From positions 1 through 64,000 of the forward strand of contig JAVETB010000007.1 of NCBI GenBank assembly GCA_034006265.1: DNA of 64,000 nucleotides, read 5' to 3'. Positions 34,677 through 43,556 of the stretch are shown here, piece after piece (position 1 is the stretch's first letter; every line of letters starts with the position of its first letter). The DNA is from Syntrophus sp034006265 (GTDB lineage Bacteria; Desulfobacterota; Syntrophia; Syntrophales; Syntrophaceae). The position numbers were made by a program, and so were the translations under genes. The notes under the pieces were generated by a model. It did no database searches. It saw only the letters and a program-made list of their open reading frames with translations, and was not told the origin of the DNA.

Positions 34677-35228
34677 TCAAATTCCTTGTTTTTTAATCTT
34701 GCAGTTCAAGACAAACTGATGGAATTTCATTCCCGAATAGTCTTTCTGTGTGGAGGAAACCAGATCGACAGCAGAGAGAAAACTTCGGCCTTCCAGATTT
34801 CTCATAAAGCGGGACAGAACCATATTGTTCCGGGCAACCCCTTCCAACTTCAGTTCCGTCTCCTTGAGGGTTATCCGGTCGATCCAGGCATCCCCGATCG
34901 GGACGGAGGAGTTCAGATCGTTCAGATAACGAACCGGAGCCAGCCGATTCTCTTCCAGGCGGGAAATAACGGAAAGCTTCTTCTCAAGGACATTTTTGTC
35001 CTTCTTGAAAATTTCAACCTCGCCGGCAATTTTATTCAGCCTGGCCAAGGCCTCTTCCTTTTCCTTAATATCCCCTTCGTAGCTTCGAATGCTGGAAATC
35101 ATGAACAAATGGATGCCGCCAAGGATCAGAAGAAGAGCCAGGAATGAACCGCCGAAAAGAAAAATCTGCTTTTGAAAACCAGCTTGCTTTTTTTTCTCTC
35201 GATAGGGAAGGAGATTGATCCGAATCAT
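34677..35228 (-). CDS. pilN: Type IV pilus inner-membrane assembly protein PilN
   Basis: 183 residues beginning MIRINLLPYREKKK, the conserved PilN tail that docks into PilM, then one membrane helix (about 22-45), a coiled-coil (about 55-90) and a periplasmic domain with LNDLNSSVPIGDAWIDRI. GGAGG lies 4 nt before the ATG, which overlaps the pilM TGA as ATGA, so the two are translationally coupled. Confidence 0.92.
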   Translation of the reverse strand: MIRINLLPYREKKKQAGFQKQIFLFGGSFLALLLILGGIHLFMISSIRSYEGDIKEKEEALARLNKIAGEVEIFKKDKNVLEKKLSVISRLEENRLAPVRYLNDLNSSVPIGDAWIDRITLKETELKLEGVARNNMVLSRFMRNLEGRSFLSAVDLVSSTQKDYSGMKFHQFVLNCKIKKQGI

Positions 35229-36325
35229 TTATCCTCCACCCGACGCAGGGCCAGCCCCATACAGACAGCCAGAGCCGGCCCAATCTGCCCGACCAGAGAA
35301 GCGTCGACATGTTTGTTGTTGATGGTAATTTTTTGAAAGGGATCGAAGACTTCCGTATCAACACCAAGCCTTTGCTGAAGGTCCTGTGCAATGCCGGGCA
35401 ACTTGGCGCCGCCACCTGAGAGCAGGACATTCTTGATGTAATCCCCGCCGAAGGTCGATCGAAAGAATTCAATGGAGCGCTCAATTTCCGCACAAATAGG
35501 ATCGGCATATTCCATGAGACTCGCCGAAAACTCATCCGCGCTCAATCCACTTCCATCAGGCCCCTCTGTCTTGATCCGCTCCGCCTCATCAAAGGAAACA
35601 CCAAGCCTTTCCGCCAGAGATTCCGTTACGATATTTCCGCCCAGTGTAAAATCCCGGGTGAAAATGGAAGCGTCATTCCTGACGACGTTGATGTTGGTGA
35701 TAGAGGCACCAATGTTGACGAGGGCGACAATATCATTCTCGTCAAAATCATAATTTTCCTCATAGACGGTTTCCAGTGCGAAGGAATCCACATCCATGAT
35801 GGCGACATCCAGTCCCGCCGCTTGAAGGGCATCCGTATAGCTGTCGATAATGTCCCTTTTCGCAGCAACAAGCAATACATCCAACTGATCGGAGTTGTAC
35901 TCATTTTCACCAAGGATCTGAAAATCAAAGTTGACCTCTTCCATGTTGTCGAAGGGCAGATACTGCGCGGCATCCTCACGGATCATATCGCGCATTTCCT
36001 CTTCTTCCATCGTCGGAAAGCCTACCTTTTTGATGATGACGGAATGGCCGGAAAGGGAGGTGACAATCCCTTTGCGGAGATTGCCCGATGTTTTGAAAAG
36101 TTCTTTGAGTTTTGCCGCCAGCAGGGAGGAATCGTTAATAATGCCGTCGACAATGATGCCCCTGGGAAGAGGAAGCTGTGAAAAGCGGTTCAGGACATAG
36201 CCGCCTTTAGGCAATTCCAGGATCTCGGCAAGCTTCAGTGAACTTGAACCGATGTCAAGACCTGCAAGATGCCTGCTGCCCGGAAATAAACTTTTTAAGT
36301 CTAGCAAACCTTTAAAGTCCAGCAT
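35225..36325 (-). CDS. pilM: Type IV pilus actin-like ATPase PilM
   Basis: 366 residues of the FtsA/PilM actin-like fold. It shows LAGLDIGSSSLKLAEI (phosphate 1, about 20-35), ALVNIGASITNINVV (phosphate 2, about 198-212) and VLLSGGGAKLPGIAQDL (adenosine motif, about 296-312). It recruits the inner-membrane pilus complex through PilN's N-terminus. It is first of pilMNOPQ; ftsB-like lies 38 bp upstream and may be co-transcribed. The ribosome-binding site is poor. Confidence 0.94.
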   Translation of the reverse strand: MLDFKGLLDLKSLFPGSRHLAGLDIGSSSLKLAEILELPKGGYVLNRFSQLPLPRGIIVDGIINDSSLLAAKLKELFKTSGNLRKGIVTSLSGHSVIIKKVGFPTMEEEEMRDMIREDAAQYLPFDNMEEVNFDFQILGENEYNSDQLDVLLVAAKRDIIDSYTDALQAAGLDVAIMDVDSFALETVYEENYDFDENDIVALVNIGASITNINVVRNDASIFTRDFTLGGNIVTESLAERLGVSFDEAERIKTEGPDGSGLSADEFSASLMEYADPICAEIERSIEFFRSTFGGDYIKNVLLSGGGAKLPGIAQDLQQRLGVDTEVFDPFQKITINNKHVDASLVGQIGPALAVCMGLALRRVEDK

Positions 36326-36363
36326 CGCATACCCGGAAGAAAAGTCCTAATGTGTTGAATCCT

Positions 36364-36630
36364 CTATTTGGCGAACTGATAGACCCTGTCGCCCTCTTTC
36401 ACCATTCCCAGCTCGTTTCTCGCAATGGTTTCCATGTAGGAGAGGTCATCCCTGAGCAACGCAATCGTGTTCCTCAGTTGAACATTCTGAAGAACGATTT
36501 CCTGGTTTTCTTTTTTCAGGGAAGAAAGCCGTTTCTCCATCATGTAATTGTCAAGCAATCCGCGATTGCCGAACGTGATGAGCAATCCCATCAGAAAAAC
36601 AAACAGGGCAAGATATCGACCGATTTTCAT
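36364..36630 (-). CDS. FtsB/DivIC-family septum formation protein
   Basis: An 88-residue bitopic protein: an N-terminal membrane helix (about 5-23), a leucine-zipper coiled-coil (about 32-62, with RLSSLKKENQEIVLQNVQLRN) and a conserved end METIARNELGMVKEGDRVYQF, as in FtsB/DivIC, which joins FtsL and FtsQ in the divisome. GGAG lies 8 nt before the ATG. It lies 38 bp upstream of pilM. Confidence 0.83.
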   Translation of the reverse strand: MKIGRYLALFVFLMGLLITFGNRGLLDNYMMEKRLSSLKKENQEIVLQNVQLRNTIALLRDDLSYMETIARNELGMVKEGDRVYQFAK

Positions 36631-36764
36631 TCGAACGTTCTCCTTGTTTCAGAGTTTGGGAAGGAAACCGTAAGAAACGAATTATCTGAGGCAGTCGACT
36701 TCGTCATGTTCCTGTTGTGACCAAACTACAATCACAAATTATGCCATACTACATCAGATAATTC

Positions 36765-37937
36765 TTAATCTCCGGCAGGCAGGAGTTGTTGTGGTTCACC
36801 CAGGAGAAAATTACCGCGTTCGATCTCTTCCTTGAGAAGTTCACAGATCTCCCGGGCTTTGTAATAACTGGAGAGAGGAGCAGTTGAAACCTTTTTGCCG
36901 TTTAATTCAATACCCCCGCTGCGTAGATCTTTATAGCTGACTTCCCCCAGACTTTTGGCCGCACCCTTGGGGTAATCCATGCCATAATCGTAAATCTGGG
37001 CAAAGAGATCCTCATCCTTGACCGCGGTGTAACGGGCCATTTCCTCATCGAGGATCGGGATCGGGATACCGATGCCGACATACAGCGATACCCCGTAGCC
37101 CATGAAACTTGCCCCGACCAGCCATTCGGGGCTCATTTCCCTGAGGTTTCCGATTGTGGCGATCGTTGCGGCGCCTTCCTTGGGTACTCCGTTCTTTCCC
37201 CGAATTACATTGGGATTGTGCTGGGTACCCGGCCAGGCGACAAAGCCCTGGGCGCCGCCGAGAAAGATTCTTGTTCCGATACCGATGGTTCTGTAGTAGG
37301 GGTCATTGAAGAGGGGACTGAGCTGGCCAGATGTGGCATAATTTGCATTAGCCATCCGGGGGCGGAGCACTCCCATGTAAGTGTAAATGGTCGTGTCCGA
37401 CATATTGACGGCACAGTTATAATTTTGATAGGCATTCCGGGGATTGAAAAGGATGGCGTCGCGGAGATCGTTCAGGGTGATGTTTTTTTCAAACTTCCGG
37501 GATGGATAACAATCCGTGCCGTAACCCTCCGCCCGGAGGCGAATCAGATTCCCCGAAACAAGATCCTGAATGACGTGCCCTCCGCCGTAATTGAATTCGC
37601 CGGGATAGACACTGTTGAGCGGATCGCCTTCCACAACTTCCGTGGCGCCGAGATAACAGTCTACGGCCGCAATACCGCCATAGGCAAGAACGTCATTAAG
37701 CCATACTCTGGAGGCACGAATTTTTGGCGAAGTGTGTCCGAAATTGAGGAAAGCTCCCGAGGAGCACATGGGGCTGAAGGTCCCGGTCGTGACCACATCG
37801 ATTTTTCTGGCCGCTTCGACATCGCCATGACGCGCCACGACTTCGATCATCTCCTCGGCGGTTACGACGACAGCCTTTCCCTGCTTTATCTTCTCATTAA
37901 TCTCCTGATACGTCTTGTGGACTCTGTGCCTCTTCAT
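36765..37937 (-). CDS. DUF39 homocysteine biosynthesis protein
   Basis: 390 residues of the DUF39 family, genetically shown in methanogens and some Deltaproteobacteria to be needed for making homocysteine directly from aspartate semialdehyde and sulfide. It reads as the DUF39 part only, without the C-terminal CBS domains of the methanogen form. Cysteines at about 58 (FSPMCSSGAF), 94 (VDCYLGATEVVEGDP) and 143 (GTDCYPSRKF) are candidates for the reactive sites. GAGG lies 9 nt before the ATG. The usual partner, a NIL-domain ferredoxin, is not adjacent. It follows dut by 11 bp. Confidence 0.85.
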   Translation of the reverse strand: MKRHRVHKTYQEINEKIKQGKAVVVTAEEMIEVVARHGDVEAARKIDVVTTGTFSPMCSSGAFLNFGHTSPKIRASRVWLNDVLAYGGIAAVDCYLGATEVVEGDPLNSVYPGEFNYGGGHVIQDLVSGNLIRLRAEGYGTDCYPSRKFEKNITLNDLRDAILFNPRNAYQNYNCAVNMSDTTIYTYMGVLRPRMANANYATSGQLSPLFNDPYYRTIGIGTRIFLGGAQGFVAWPGTQHNPNVIRGKNGVPKEGAATIATIGNLREMSPEWLVGASFMGYGVSLYVGIGIPIPILDEEMARYTAVKDEDLFAQIYDYGMDYPKGAAKSLGEVSYKDLRSGGIELNGKKVSTAPLSSYYKAREICELLKEEIERGNFLLGEPQQLLPAGD

Positions 37938-37948
37938 GACTTCAAACC

Positions 37949-38407
37949 TCAGGATGTGCCGGAATGGCCAAAACCGCCGTTTCCCCGGACGGTGGATTCC
38001 AGGTCGCAGGATTCAGTCCAGGCTGCCCGGCAGACTGAAGTGACGACCATCTGGGCAATACGGGCTCCCCGGGAAATCAGAAAGGGTTCTTTGCCGTGGT
38101 TGATCAGCAGAACGCCGATTTCCCCCCGGTAATCGGCATCGATCGTACCGGGGGAATTGACCAGCGTAATGCCGTGCTTTAAGGCCAGACCACTGCGGGG
38201 CCGGATCTGGGCTTCGAACCCCTCCGGCAGCGCGATGATGAGGCCCGTGGGAATCAGGGCCCTCTCCCCCGGACCGATCAGCACGTCCTCCGTTACAGCC
38301 GCATGGAGATCCATTCCAGCTGATCCTGCCGTCGCATACTGCGGCAGGGAAAGCCCCGAAAAATGGGGTAGCTTCCGAACGGGAATCCGGATCTCTGTCA
38401 GCGCCAT
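37949..38407 (-). CDS. dut: dUTP diphosphatase (deoxyuridine 5'-triphosphate nucleotidohydrolase)
   Basis: A 152-residue trimeric dUTPase, the normal length. All five motifs are present: AGSAGMDLHA, RPRSGLALKHGI, GTIDADYRGEIGVLL, RIAQMVV and the P-loop-like GNGGFGHSGTS. It hydrolyses dUTP to dUMP and PPi. The ATG at 38407 begins the canonical fold; the frame is open a further 16 codons, but that extension would overlap pnp and adds a Cys-rich stretch not seen in dUTPases. It lies 25 bp after pnp. Confidence 0.95.
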   Translation of the reverse strand: MALTEIRIPVRKLPHFSGLSLPQYATAGSAGMDLHAAVTEDVLIGPGERALIPTGLIIALPEGFEAQIRPRSGLALKHGITLVNSPGTIDADYRGEIGVLLINHGKEPFLISRGARIAQMVVTSVCRAAWTESCDLESTVRGNGGFGHSGTS

Positions 38408-38432
38408 GGGGCGCTCACAACATCCGCAGAAG

Positions 38433-40550
38433 TCACACTTCTGCTCCCAGGGCATCCTTTCGACTCAAGCGGATTTTACCCTGTTTGTCCACTTCCAGAA
38501 CCTTGACGATGACCTCATCACCTTCGTTGACAATATCCGTCACCTTATTGACCCGCTCCTTAGCCAGTTGGGAGATATGGAGTAAGCCCTCGGTGCCCGG
38601 TAATATTTCAACGAAAGCGCCAAAATCAACAACTTTTTTGACGGTCCCGCGGTAGATTTTTCCCACTTCTGCGTCTTCCGTCAGCCAGCGGACCATGGCA
38701 ATGGCTCTGGCCGATGCCTCCATATCGCTGGATGCAATCGTCACCGTGCCGTCATCTTCCACGTCGATGGTCACCCCTGTCTCGCTGACGATCTGGCGGA
38801 TATTCTTGCCGCCCGTACCGATGACGGAACGTACCTTATCCGGCCGCACCTTCACGGTGGTAATCCGGGGGGCATAGATGGATATTTCCTTCCTCGGTTC
38901 GGATATGGTTTCCCGGATCTTTCCAATGATGAAGAGCCGCCCCTCCCTCGCCTGAGCCAAAGCCTTTGTGAGGATATCCCGATTGATCCCGTCAATTTTT
39001 ATGTCCATCTGCATGGCAGTTATTCCCTTCCGGGTTCCACAGACCTTGAAATCCATGTCACCGGAATGATCCTCATCCCCGAGAATATCGGAAAGGATAA
39101 CGACCTGATCCCCTTCCTTAAGAAGTCCCATAGCAATGCCCGCCACCACGTCCTTGATGGGAACGCCGCCATCCATGAGACAGAGAGTACCTCCACAGAC
39201 CGTAGCCATCGACGAGGATCCGTTGGAGGAAAGGATCTCGGAAACAATGCGAATGGTGTAGGGAAAGTCTTCCTGGGAAGGGAGCACCGGCATCAGGGCC
39301 TTTCTGGCCAGATTGCCGTGTCCGATTTCCCGCCGGCCCGGGCTTCTCAGCGGCTTGGCTTCACCGACGCAATAAGGGGGAAAATTGTAATGGAGGATAA
39401 AGGAACGCGTCTCTTCTCCGGCAACATAATCCAGCCGCTGTTCATCCGATGATGTGCCCAGCGTAAGAGCGGCCAGGGACTGGGTCTCTCCACGGTTAAA
39501 AAGGCCCGAACCGTGGGTTCTGGGCAGAACGCCTACCTCCGCACTGATGGCGCGGATATCCGCATAGGATCGGCCATCGATCCTCGTTCCTTCCCCTAAG
39601 ATCATGTCCCGTACAATCCGCTTCTCCAGGGCTTCAAGTGCGGCCGCCACCGGTCCGCGCAATCCCGCATCATCGGCTGTCATGCTCTTAAGAACAGCCT
39701 CCCGGATAGAATCCAGGAGGGCATGACGGTCCAGCTTTCTCGCTATCCGGTAGGCCTCTTTCATTTTCTCCACGGCTTTTCCCGTAACCGCCGCCACCAG
39801 CGATTCGTCAATCTCGATAGCGGAAAAAGGCCTCTTCGGCCGGCCGATCGCCGCCCGGATCTGATCCTGCAGCATCATAACGGGCCGCATGGATTCCAGC
39901 CCGAACTCAATGGCCGAAACGACGTTCTCTTCCTCAATTTCCCGGGCACTGCCCTCCAGCATCACCAGATTGACATCGAAGGGCCTGCCCTCCGTTCCCG
40001 GCTCCAACTTCCTGCCGACGAGGAACAGGTTCAAATCACTCCGCTCCTGTTCCTCCGTGGATGGATTGCAGACAAACCGGCCATCCAGCAGACCCACCCG
40101 AACGCCTGCGATAGGCCCCTTAAAGGGAATGTCGGATATTTCGAGGGCCGCCGAAGCCCCCAGGAGGGCGGCGACATCCGAGTCGTTTTCGTTATCGACC
40201 GAAAGCAGAGTCGCTACAAGCTGGGTTTCATAACGGTACCCCTTGGGAAACAGCGGGCGGATGGATCGGTCGATCACCCGCGACGTCAGGACCTCCCTTT
40301 CATTGGGCCGCCCTTCCCGCTTGAAGAATCCGCCTGGTATTTTACCCGCGGCATATGTCATTTCCTGATAGTCCACGGTCAGGGGAAGAAAATCCACCCC
40401 CTCCCGGGCCGTCTTGAGGGAAACCGCCGTAACCATCACAACGGTGTCTCCATAAGTCACCATGACAGCGCCGTCTGCCTGACCCGCAACATAACCTGTT
40501 TTTACGGAAATATTTCTACCGGCGAATTCCGCACTGAATATTGTACTCAT
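38433..40550 (-). CDS. pnp: Polyribonucleotide nucleotidyltransferase (PNPase)
   Basis: 705 residues: two RNase PH-like cores (first ending near residue 215; second containing FNRGETQSLAALTLGT and SDILGDEDHSGDMDFKV, with the catalytic Asp region), then KH (VIGTGGKNIRQI) and S1 (GKIYRGTVKKVVDFGAFVEILPG) domains. It degrades RNA 3' to 5' with phosphate and is a degradosome-type enzyme. It follows rpsO across a stem-forming gap, the order seen in many bacteria, where PNPase autoregulates through that region. Confidence 0.97.
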   Translation of the reverse strand: MSTIFSAEFAGRNISVKTGYVAGQADGAVMVTYGDTVVMVTAVSLKTAREGVDFLPLTVDYQEMTYAAGKIPGGFFKREGRPNEREVLTSRVIDRSIRPLFPKGYRYETQLVATLLSVDNENDSDVAALLGASAALEISDIPFKGPIAGVRVGLLDGRFVCNPSTEEQERSDLNLFLVGRKLEPGTEGRPFDVNLVMLEGSAREIEEENVVSAIEFGLESMRPVMMLQDQIRAAIGRPKRPFSAIEIDESLVAAVTGKAVEKMKEAYRIARKLDRHALLDSIREAVLKSMTADDAGLRGPVAAALEALEKRIVRDMILGEGTRIDGRSYADIRAISAEVGVLPRTHGSGLFNRGETQSLAALTLGTSSDEQRLDYVAGEETRSFILHYNFPPYCVGEAKPLRSPGRREIGHGNLARKALMPVLPSQEDFPYTIRIVSEILSSNGSSSMATVCGGTLCLMDGGVPIKDVVAGIAMGLLKEGDQVVILSDILGDEDHSGDMDFKVCGTRKGITAMQMDIKIDGINRDILTKALAQAREGRLFIIGKIRETISEPRKEISIYAPRITTVKVRPDKVRSVIGTGGKNIRQIVSETGVTIDVEDDGTVTIASSDMEASARAIAMVRWLTEDAEVGKIYRGTVKKVVDFGAFVEILPGTEGLLHISQLAKERVNKVTDIVNEGDEVIVKVLEVDKQGKIRLSRKDALGAEV

Positions 40551-40721
40551 CCTTAAAAATCCTCTCTCCAGACCCGATCTTCAGAAAAGAAAAATCTCCG
40601 CACGCTCCCCTTGTGCATATCCCCCTCGATAAGACGGCGGATCGTCCCAATTCCAGGAAGCAGCGAATTTCATATCCCCCCTGCTTCGGGCGATTTTTTC
40701 GGTCAGGGCACTACGTATCAG

Positions 40722-40802
40722 GGAGTAAGGAGTAAAGCCGGAGGCGTAAAGCCGAAAAACAAACAGCCCCAGCCTTATACCTCAGGCTTTACCGCTTACT
40801 CC
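40722..40802 (-). other. Imperfect 18-bp stem in the rpsO-pnp gap
   Basis: GGAGTAAGGAGTAAAGCC (40722-40739) pairs with GGCTTTACCGCTTACTCC (40785-40802) with two mismatches around a 45-nt loop. It lies in the 281-bp gap downstream of rpsO and upstream of pnp. In E. coli this gap holds an RNase III-cleaved stem controlling pnp; a similar role is inferred. Confidence 0.6.
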
Positions 40803-40831
40803 GCACTTATGCCCCATCGCGAAAATGTTGT

Positions 40832-41098
40832 TTATTTTCTCAATCCAAGACGCTGAATAACCTGCCTGTACCGCTCAATATTTTTATTCTTCAAATAGTC
40901 CAGAAGCCTTCTCCGCTGGCCGACCAGCTTCAACAGACCCCGGCGGGAATGATGGTCCTTTTTATGGATCTTGAAGTGATCCGTCAGGTATTCAATCCTG
41001 GCACTCAGAAGCGCAATCTGGACCTCAGGAGATCCCGTATCCTTCTCATGCAACTGATAATTCCCTATGATGCTTTCTCTTCGATCCGAACTTAACAC
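40832..41098 (-). CDS. rpsO: 30S ribosomal protein S15
   Basis: 88 residues, the standard length, with the S15 core: DTGSPEVQIALLSARI, LTDHFKIHKKDHHSRRGLL and VGQRRRLLDYLKNKN. It binds the central domain of 16S rRNA. The start codon is GTG with GGAGG 10 nt upstream. It lies 129 bp after truB, in the usual truB-rpsO-pnp order. Confidence 0.97.
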   Translation of the reverse strand: MLSSDRRESIIGNYQLHEKDTGSPEVQIALLSARIEYLTDHFKIHKKDHHSRRGLLKLVGQRRRLLDYLKNKNIERYRQVIQRLGLRK

Positions 41099-41227
41099 AG
41101 TTTTTTATCCTCCATAAACAATTTGATCTCTGCAATCGACAAACTGACCAGCGGCATCTTCCCTTGCGCTGATCCGTTTTACAGCTTCATGAACGGGATA
41201 TTCCGGACTTCGGCATCCTTTCAGGCC

Positions 41228-42160
41228 TCAATCGCGAAAAACCCTCAAAATTTTCACGGCCGGCTGCCCCATCTCTAAAGCAGTCAGCTGGACCGATGAA
41301 CACAATAGTCTGGCTACGGCAACCAGCCCCCCATCTGAAGTGAGAAACTTTACCATATCTCCATTCTCAAGGGAAGGAATATGATAATCCCTCAAAACGG
41401 GCCCATCGGGCTGGAAGCCTTCACGGATCCTTTCCGCCAGCTCTCCGCCGATTTCGATGGCCGCCATGTGCTGAAGGCCGTCACTCAAGGAAATCACCCT
41501 GGCCGCCAGGATTTTCTCCCGTTCCTCTGCGCGAACTTCCTCCAGCGAGACAGCCGCCTCCAGAGTGAATTGGCCGCTCCGCAGCCTCCGCAACCCGGCA
41601 AGACACCCACCGCAGCCCAATCGCTCTCCCAAATCGGCGCAAAGTGTGCGGATGTAGGTTCCTTTCGAACAGGCGACCCGAAAACGGACATAGGGGAATG
41701 AAATCTCCTCCAACGCCGTGGAATAAATTCTGACGGTGCGGGGGGGGAGGGAAACATCAATCCCCTTTCTTGTCCAGGCATAAAGCGGTTTGCCCCTATA
41801 CTTGACGGCCGAATACCGGGGGGGCTCCTGAGCCATCTCACCGGTCACCGCGTCCAGAGCCTCCCGGATCGCGGCTTCATCCACTTCCGGATTCCGGCGC
41901 CCTGTAATCCGCCCTTCGATGTCCAGGGTGTCCGTCGTCACCCCCAGCAACATCGTAGCCCGGTATTCCTTATCGTCCTGGGAAAGGAACTGAACCAGCT
42001 TGGTTGCCTCGTTCAGGCAGATGGTAAGCACTCCCGTGGCAAGCGGATCAAGCGTGCCGGAATGCCCCGCTTTCCGGACTCCCAGGATCCGCTTGACCTC
42101 TGAAACAGCCTTCTGTGAGGTCTTTCCCGGCGACTTATCCAGGATCAAGATGCCGTCCAT
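41228..42160 (-). CDS. truB: tRNA pseudouridine(55) synthase
   Basis: 310 residues. The catalytic Asp lies in AGHSGTLDPLATGVL (about 33-47), with KVQFLSQDDKEY-type KLVQFLSQDDKEY after it, and later RYSAVKYRGKPLY and CSKGTYIRTLCADLG. It makes psi55 in the T-loop of tRNAs. A C-terminal PUA-like region (about 235-310) is present. It starts 4 bp after the nrnA stop. Confidence 0.95.
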   Translation of the reverse strand: MDGILILDKSPGKTSQKAVSEVKRILGVRKAGHSGTLDPLATGVLTICLNEATKLVQFLSQDDKEYRATMLLGVTTDTLDIEGRITGRRNPEVDEAAIREALDAVTGEMAQEPPRYSAVKYRGKPLYAWTRKGIDVSLPPRTVRIYSTALEEISFPYVRFRVACSKGTYIRTLCADLGERLGCGGCLAGLRRLRSGQFTLEAAVSLEEVRAEEREKILAARVISLSDGLQHMAAIEIGGELAERIREGFQPDGPVLRDYHIPSLENGDMVKFLTSDGGLVAVARLLCSSVQLTALEMGQPAVKILRVFRD

Positions 42161-42164
42161 CTGC

Positions 42165-43133
42165 TTAAAGTCCGTCCCGTATCACTTCCAGGACCCGGGA
42201 GTAAACCGTTTCAAAGTCGCCCTGAATGCGACAGGCGGATGCATTCCGGTGGCCTCCACCATCAAAGGCGCGGGCCACACGCTCCACGTTCACCTCGCCC
42301 TTGGAGCGGAAGCTGACCTTGAAAGGCCCGTTCTGCTGTTCGCTGAACAGGGCCGAAACCTCGACCCCTGAAATCGACCGGGGAAGGTCGACAAAGCCTT
42401 CCGTATGTTCCGGGACAGCCCCCACAGCCTGCATGTCCTTCTGCCAGACCACCATGCACCCGAACCGCCCATCCAGATCGAAGGTCAGCGTATCCAGAGC
42501 TTTGGACAGCAGCCTGATCTTGGCCAGGGGGTTGTTCTCGTAAATATTCTCAGATATTTCCTGGGGATCGGCGCCCCAGCCGACCAGATTCCCGGCAGCG
42601 ATCAAGGTATTCTTGCCGGTAGTCCCGTAATGAAACCCCCCGGTATCCGTCAAAATGGCCGCATAGAGATTGGTCGCTATGTCCCGCGTCACGGGACATC
42701 CCATCCGGGATATCAACCGGTAGATCAGTTCGCCCGTTGAGCTCGCCCCGGGATCAACATAGGAAAACTCGGTGAACATCGAATTGGAGATGTGGTGATC
42801 GATATTGACGAGTGTTCCAATGCGGGCAATCTGTTCAGACCCCCTGCCCACCCGGCTCAGATCGCTGCAGTCCACGATAAAGGCCACGTCATACCGAGGA
42901 ATACAATCAGCGGGGAGATCCTGGCGGATCACCTGGCTGCCGGGCAGAAACCGATAGTTCTCCGGTGTTGCATCCTGATTGTAAACATCCGCTTCTTTTC
43001 CCATTTGCCGGAACAGGTTATAAAGAGCCAGCTCCGACCCAACGGCGTCACCATCCAGCCGTTCATGGGAGGAAATGAGGAAGGTCCTGGAACGATCGAT
43101 AATCTCAAGAATCCGATCCATCATTCTCATCAT
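42165..43133 (-). CDS. nrnA: DHH-family oligoribonuclease/pAp phosphatase NrnA
   Basis: 322 residues. The DHH domain shows SSHERLDGDAVGSELAL (His/Asp ligands, about 19-35), VDCSDLSR and NIDHHISNSMF, and the DHHA1 domain ends with FDGGGHRNASACRI. NrnA removes nucleotides from very short RNAs and dephosphorylates 3'-phosphoadenosine 5'-phosphate. Its start overlaps the end of rbfA by 29 bp. The position between rbfA and truB is common in bacteria. Confidence 0.92.
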   Translation of the reverse strand: MMRMMDRILEIIDRSRTFLISSHERLDGDAVGSELALYNLFRQMGKEADVYNQDATPENYRFLPGSQVIRQDLPADCIPRYDVAFIVDCSDLSRVGRGSEQIARIGTLVNIDHHISNSMFTEFSYVDPGASSTGELIYRLISRMGCPVTRDIATNLYAAILTDTGGFHYGTTGKNTLIAAGNLVGWGADPQEISENIYENNPLAKIRLLSKALDTLTFDLDGRFGCMVVWQKDMQAVGAVPEHTEGFVDLPRSISGVEVSALFSEQQNGPFKVSFRSKGEVNVERVARAFDGGGHRNASACRIQGDFETVYSRVLEVIRDGL

Positions 43134-43476
43134 CTCTGTGAATTTCTCTTATTAGCTGATCAATCCGGCTTCCATAGGCAAAGGAGGTATCCTGCCTGAA
43201 AATGAGATCCGGCACATAGCGCAGTTTCAATCGTTTTCCCAGTTCCCGTTTGATGAAGCCGCCGGCCTTCTGCAGGCTCTCGAGTGTTTCGGGGCTGCAG
43301 AAATCCTCGCCCATTTCCACGAAAAAAATCTTGGCGGTGCGCAGGTCATCGCTCATCTTGACCCCGGTAACCGTCAGCCTGCTCACCCTGGGATCGCGGA
43401 CCCTCCTCAACAGGATATCTGCAAGCTCCACTTTCACCAGATCCGCCACACGATCCGCTCTCTTAAACTCCAACAT
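43105..43476 (-). CDS. rbfA: Ribosome-binding factor A
   Basis: 123 residues of the KH-type RbfA fold: FKRADRVADLVKVELADILL at the start, VRDPRVSRLTVTGVKMSDDLRTAKIFF, and RYVPDLIFRQDTSF near the end. It matures the 5' end of 16S rRNA in the 30S subunit. The ATG at 43476 is chosen because an AAGGTGG-like site precedes it and it gives the family length; the frame is open much further upstream. Confidence 0.93.
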   Translation of the reverse strand: MLEFKRADRVADLVKVELADILLRRVRDPRVSRLTVTGVKMSDDLRTAKIFFVEMGEDFCSPETLESLQKAGGFIKRELGKRLKLRYVPDLIFRQDTSFAYGSRIDQLIREIHRDDENDGSDS

Positions 43477-43556
43477 GCTTTCGACCACCTTTTTTGTCCT
43501 GAGAGGCCTGTAGACGGAATCCGGGACGAAGCCCCGCGGGCCGGCACAGATGACCG

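Noticed and set aside
37949..38455. Longer dut start adding a Cys-rich N-terminus (four Cys in the first 13 residues)
   Set aside because: The extension overlaps pnp, has no ribosome-binding site and is not found in dUTPases; the ATG at 38407 starts the canonical fold.
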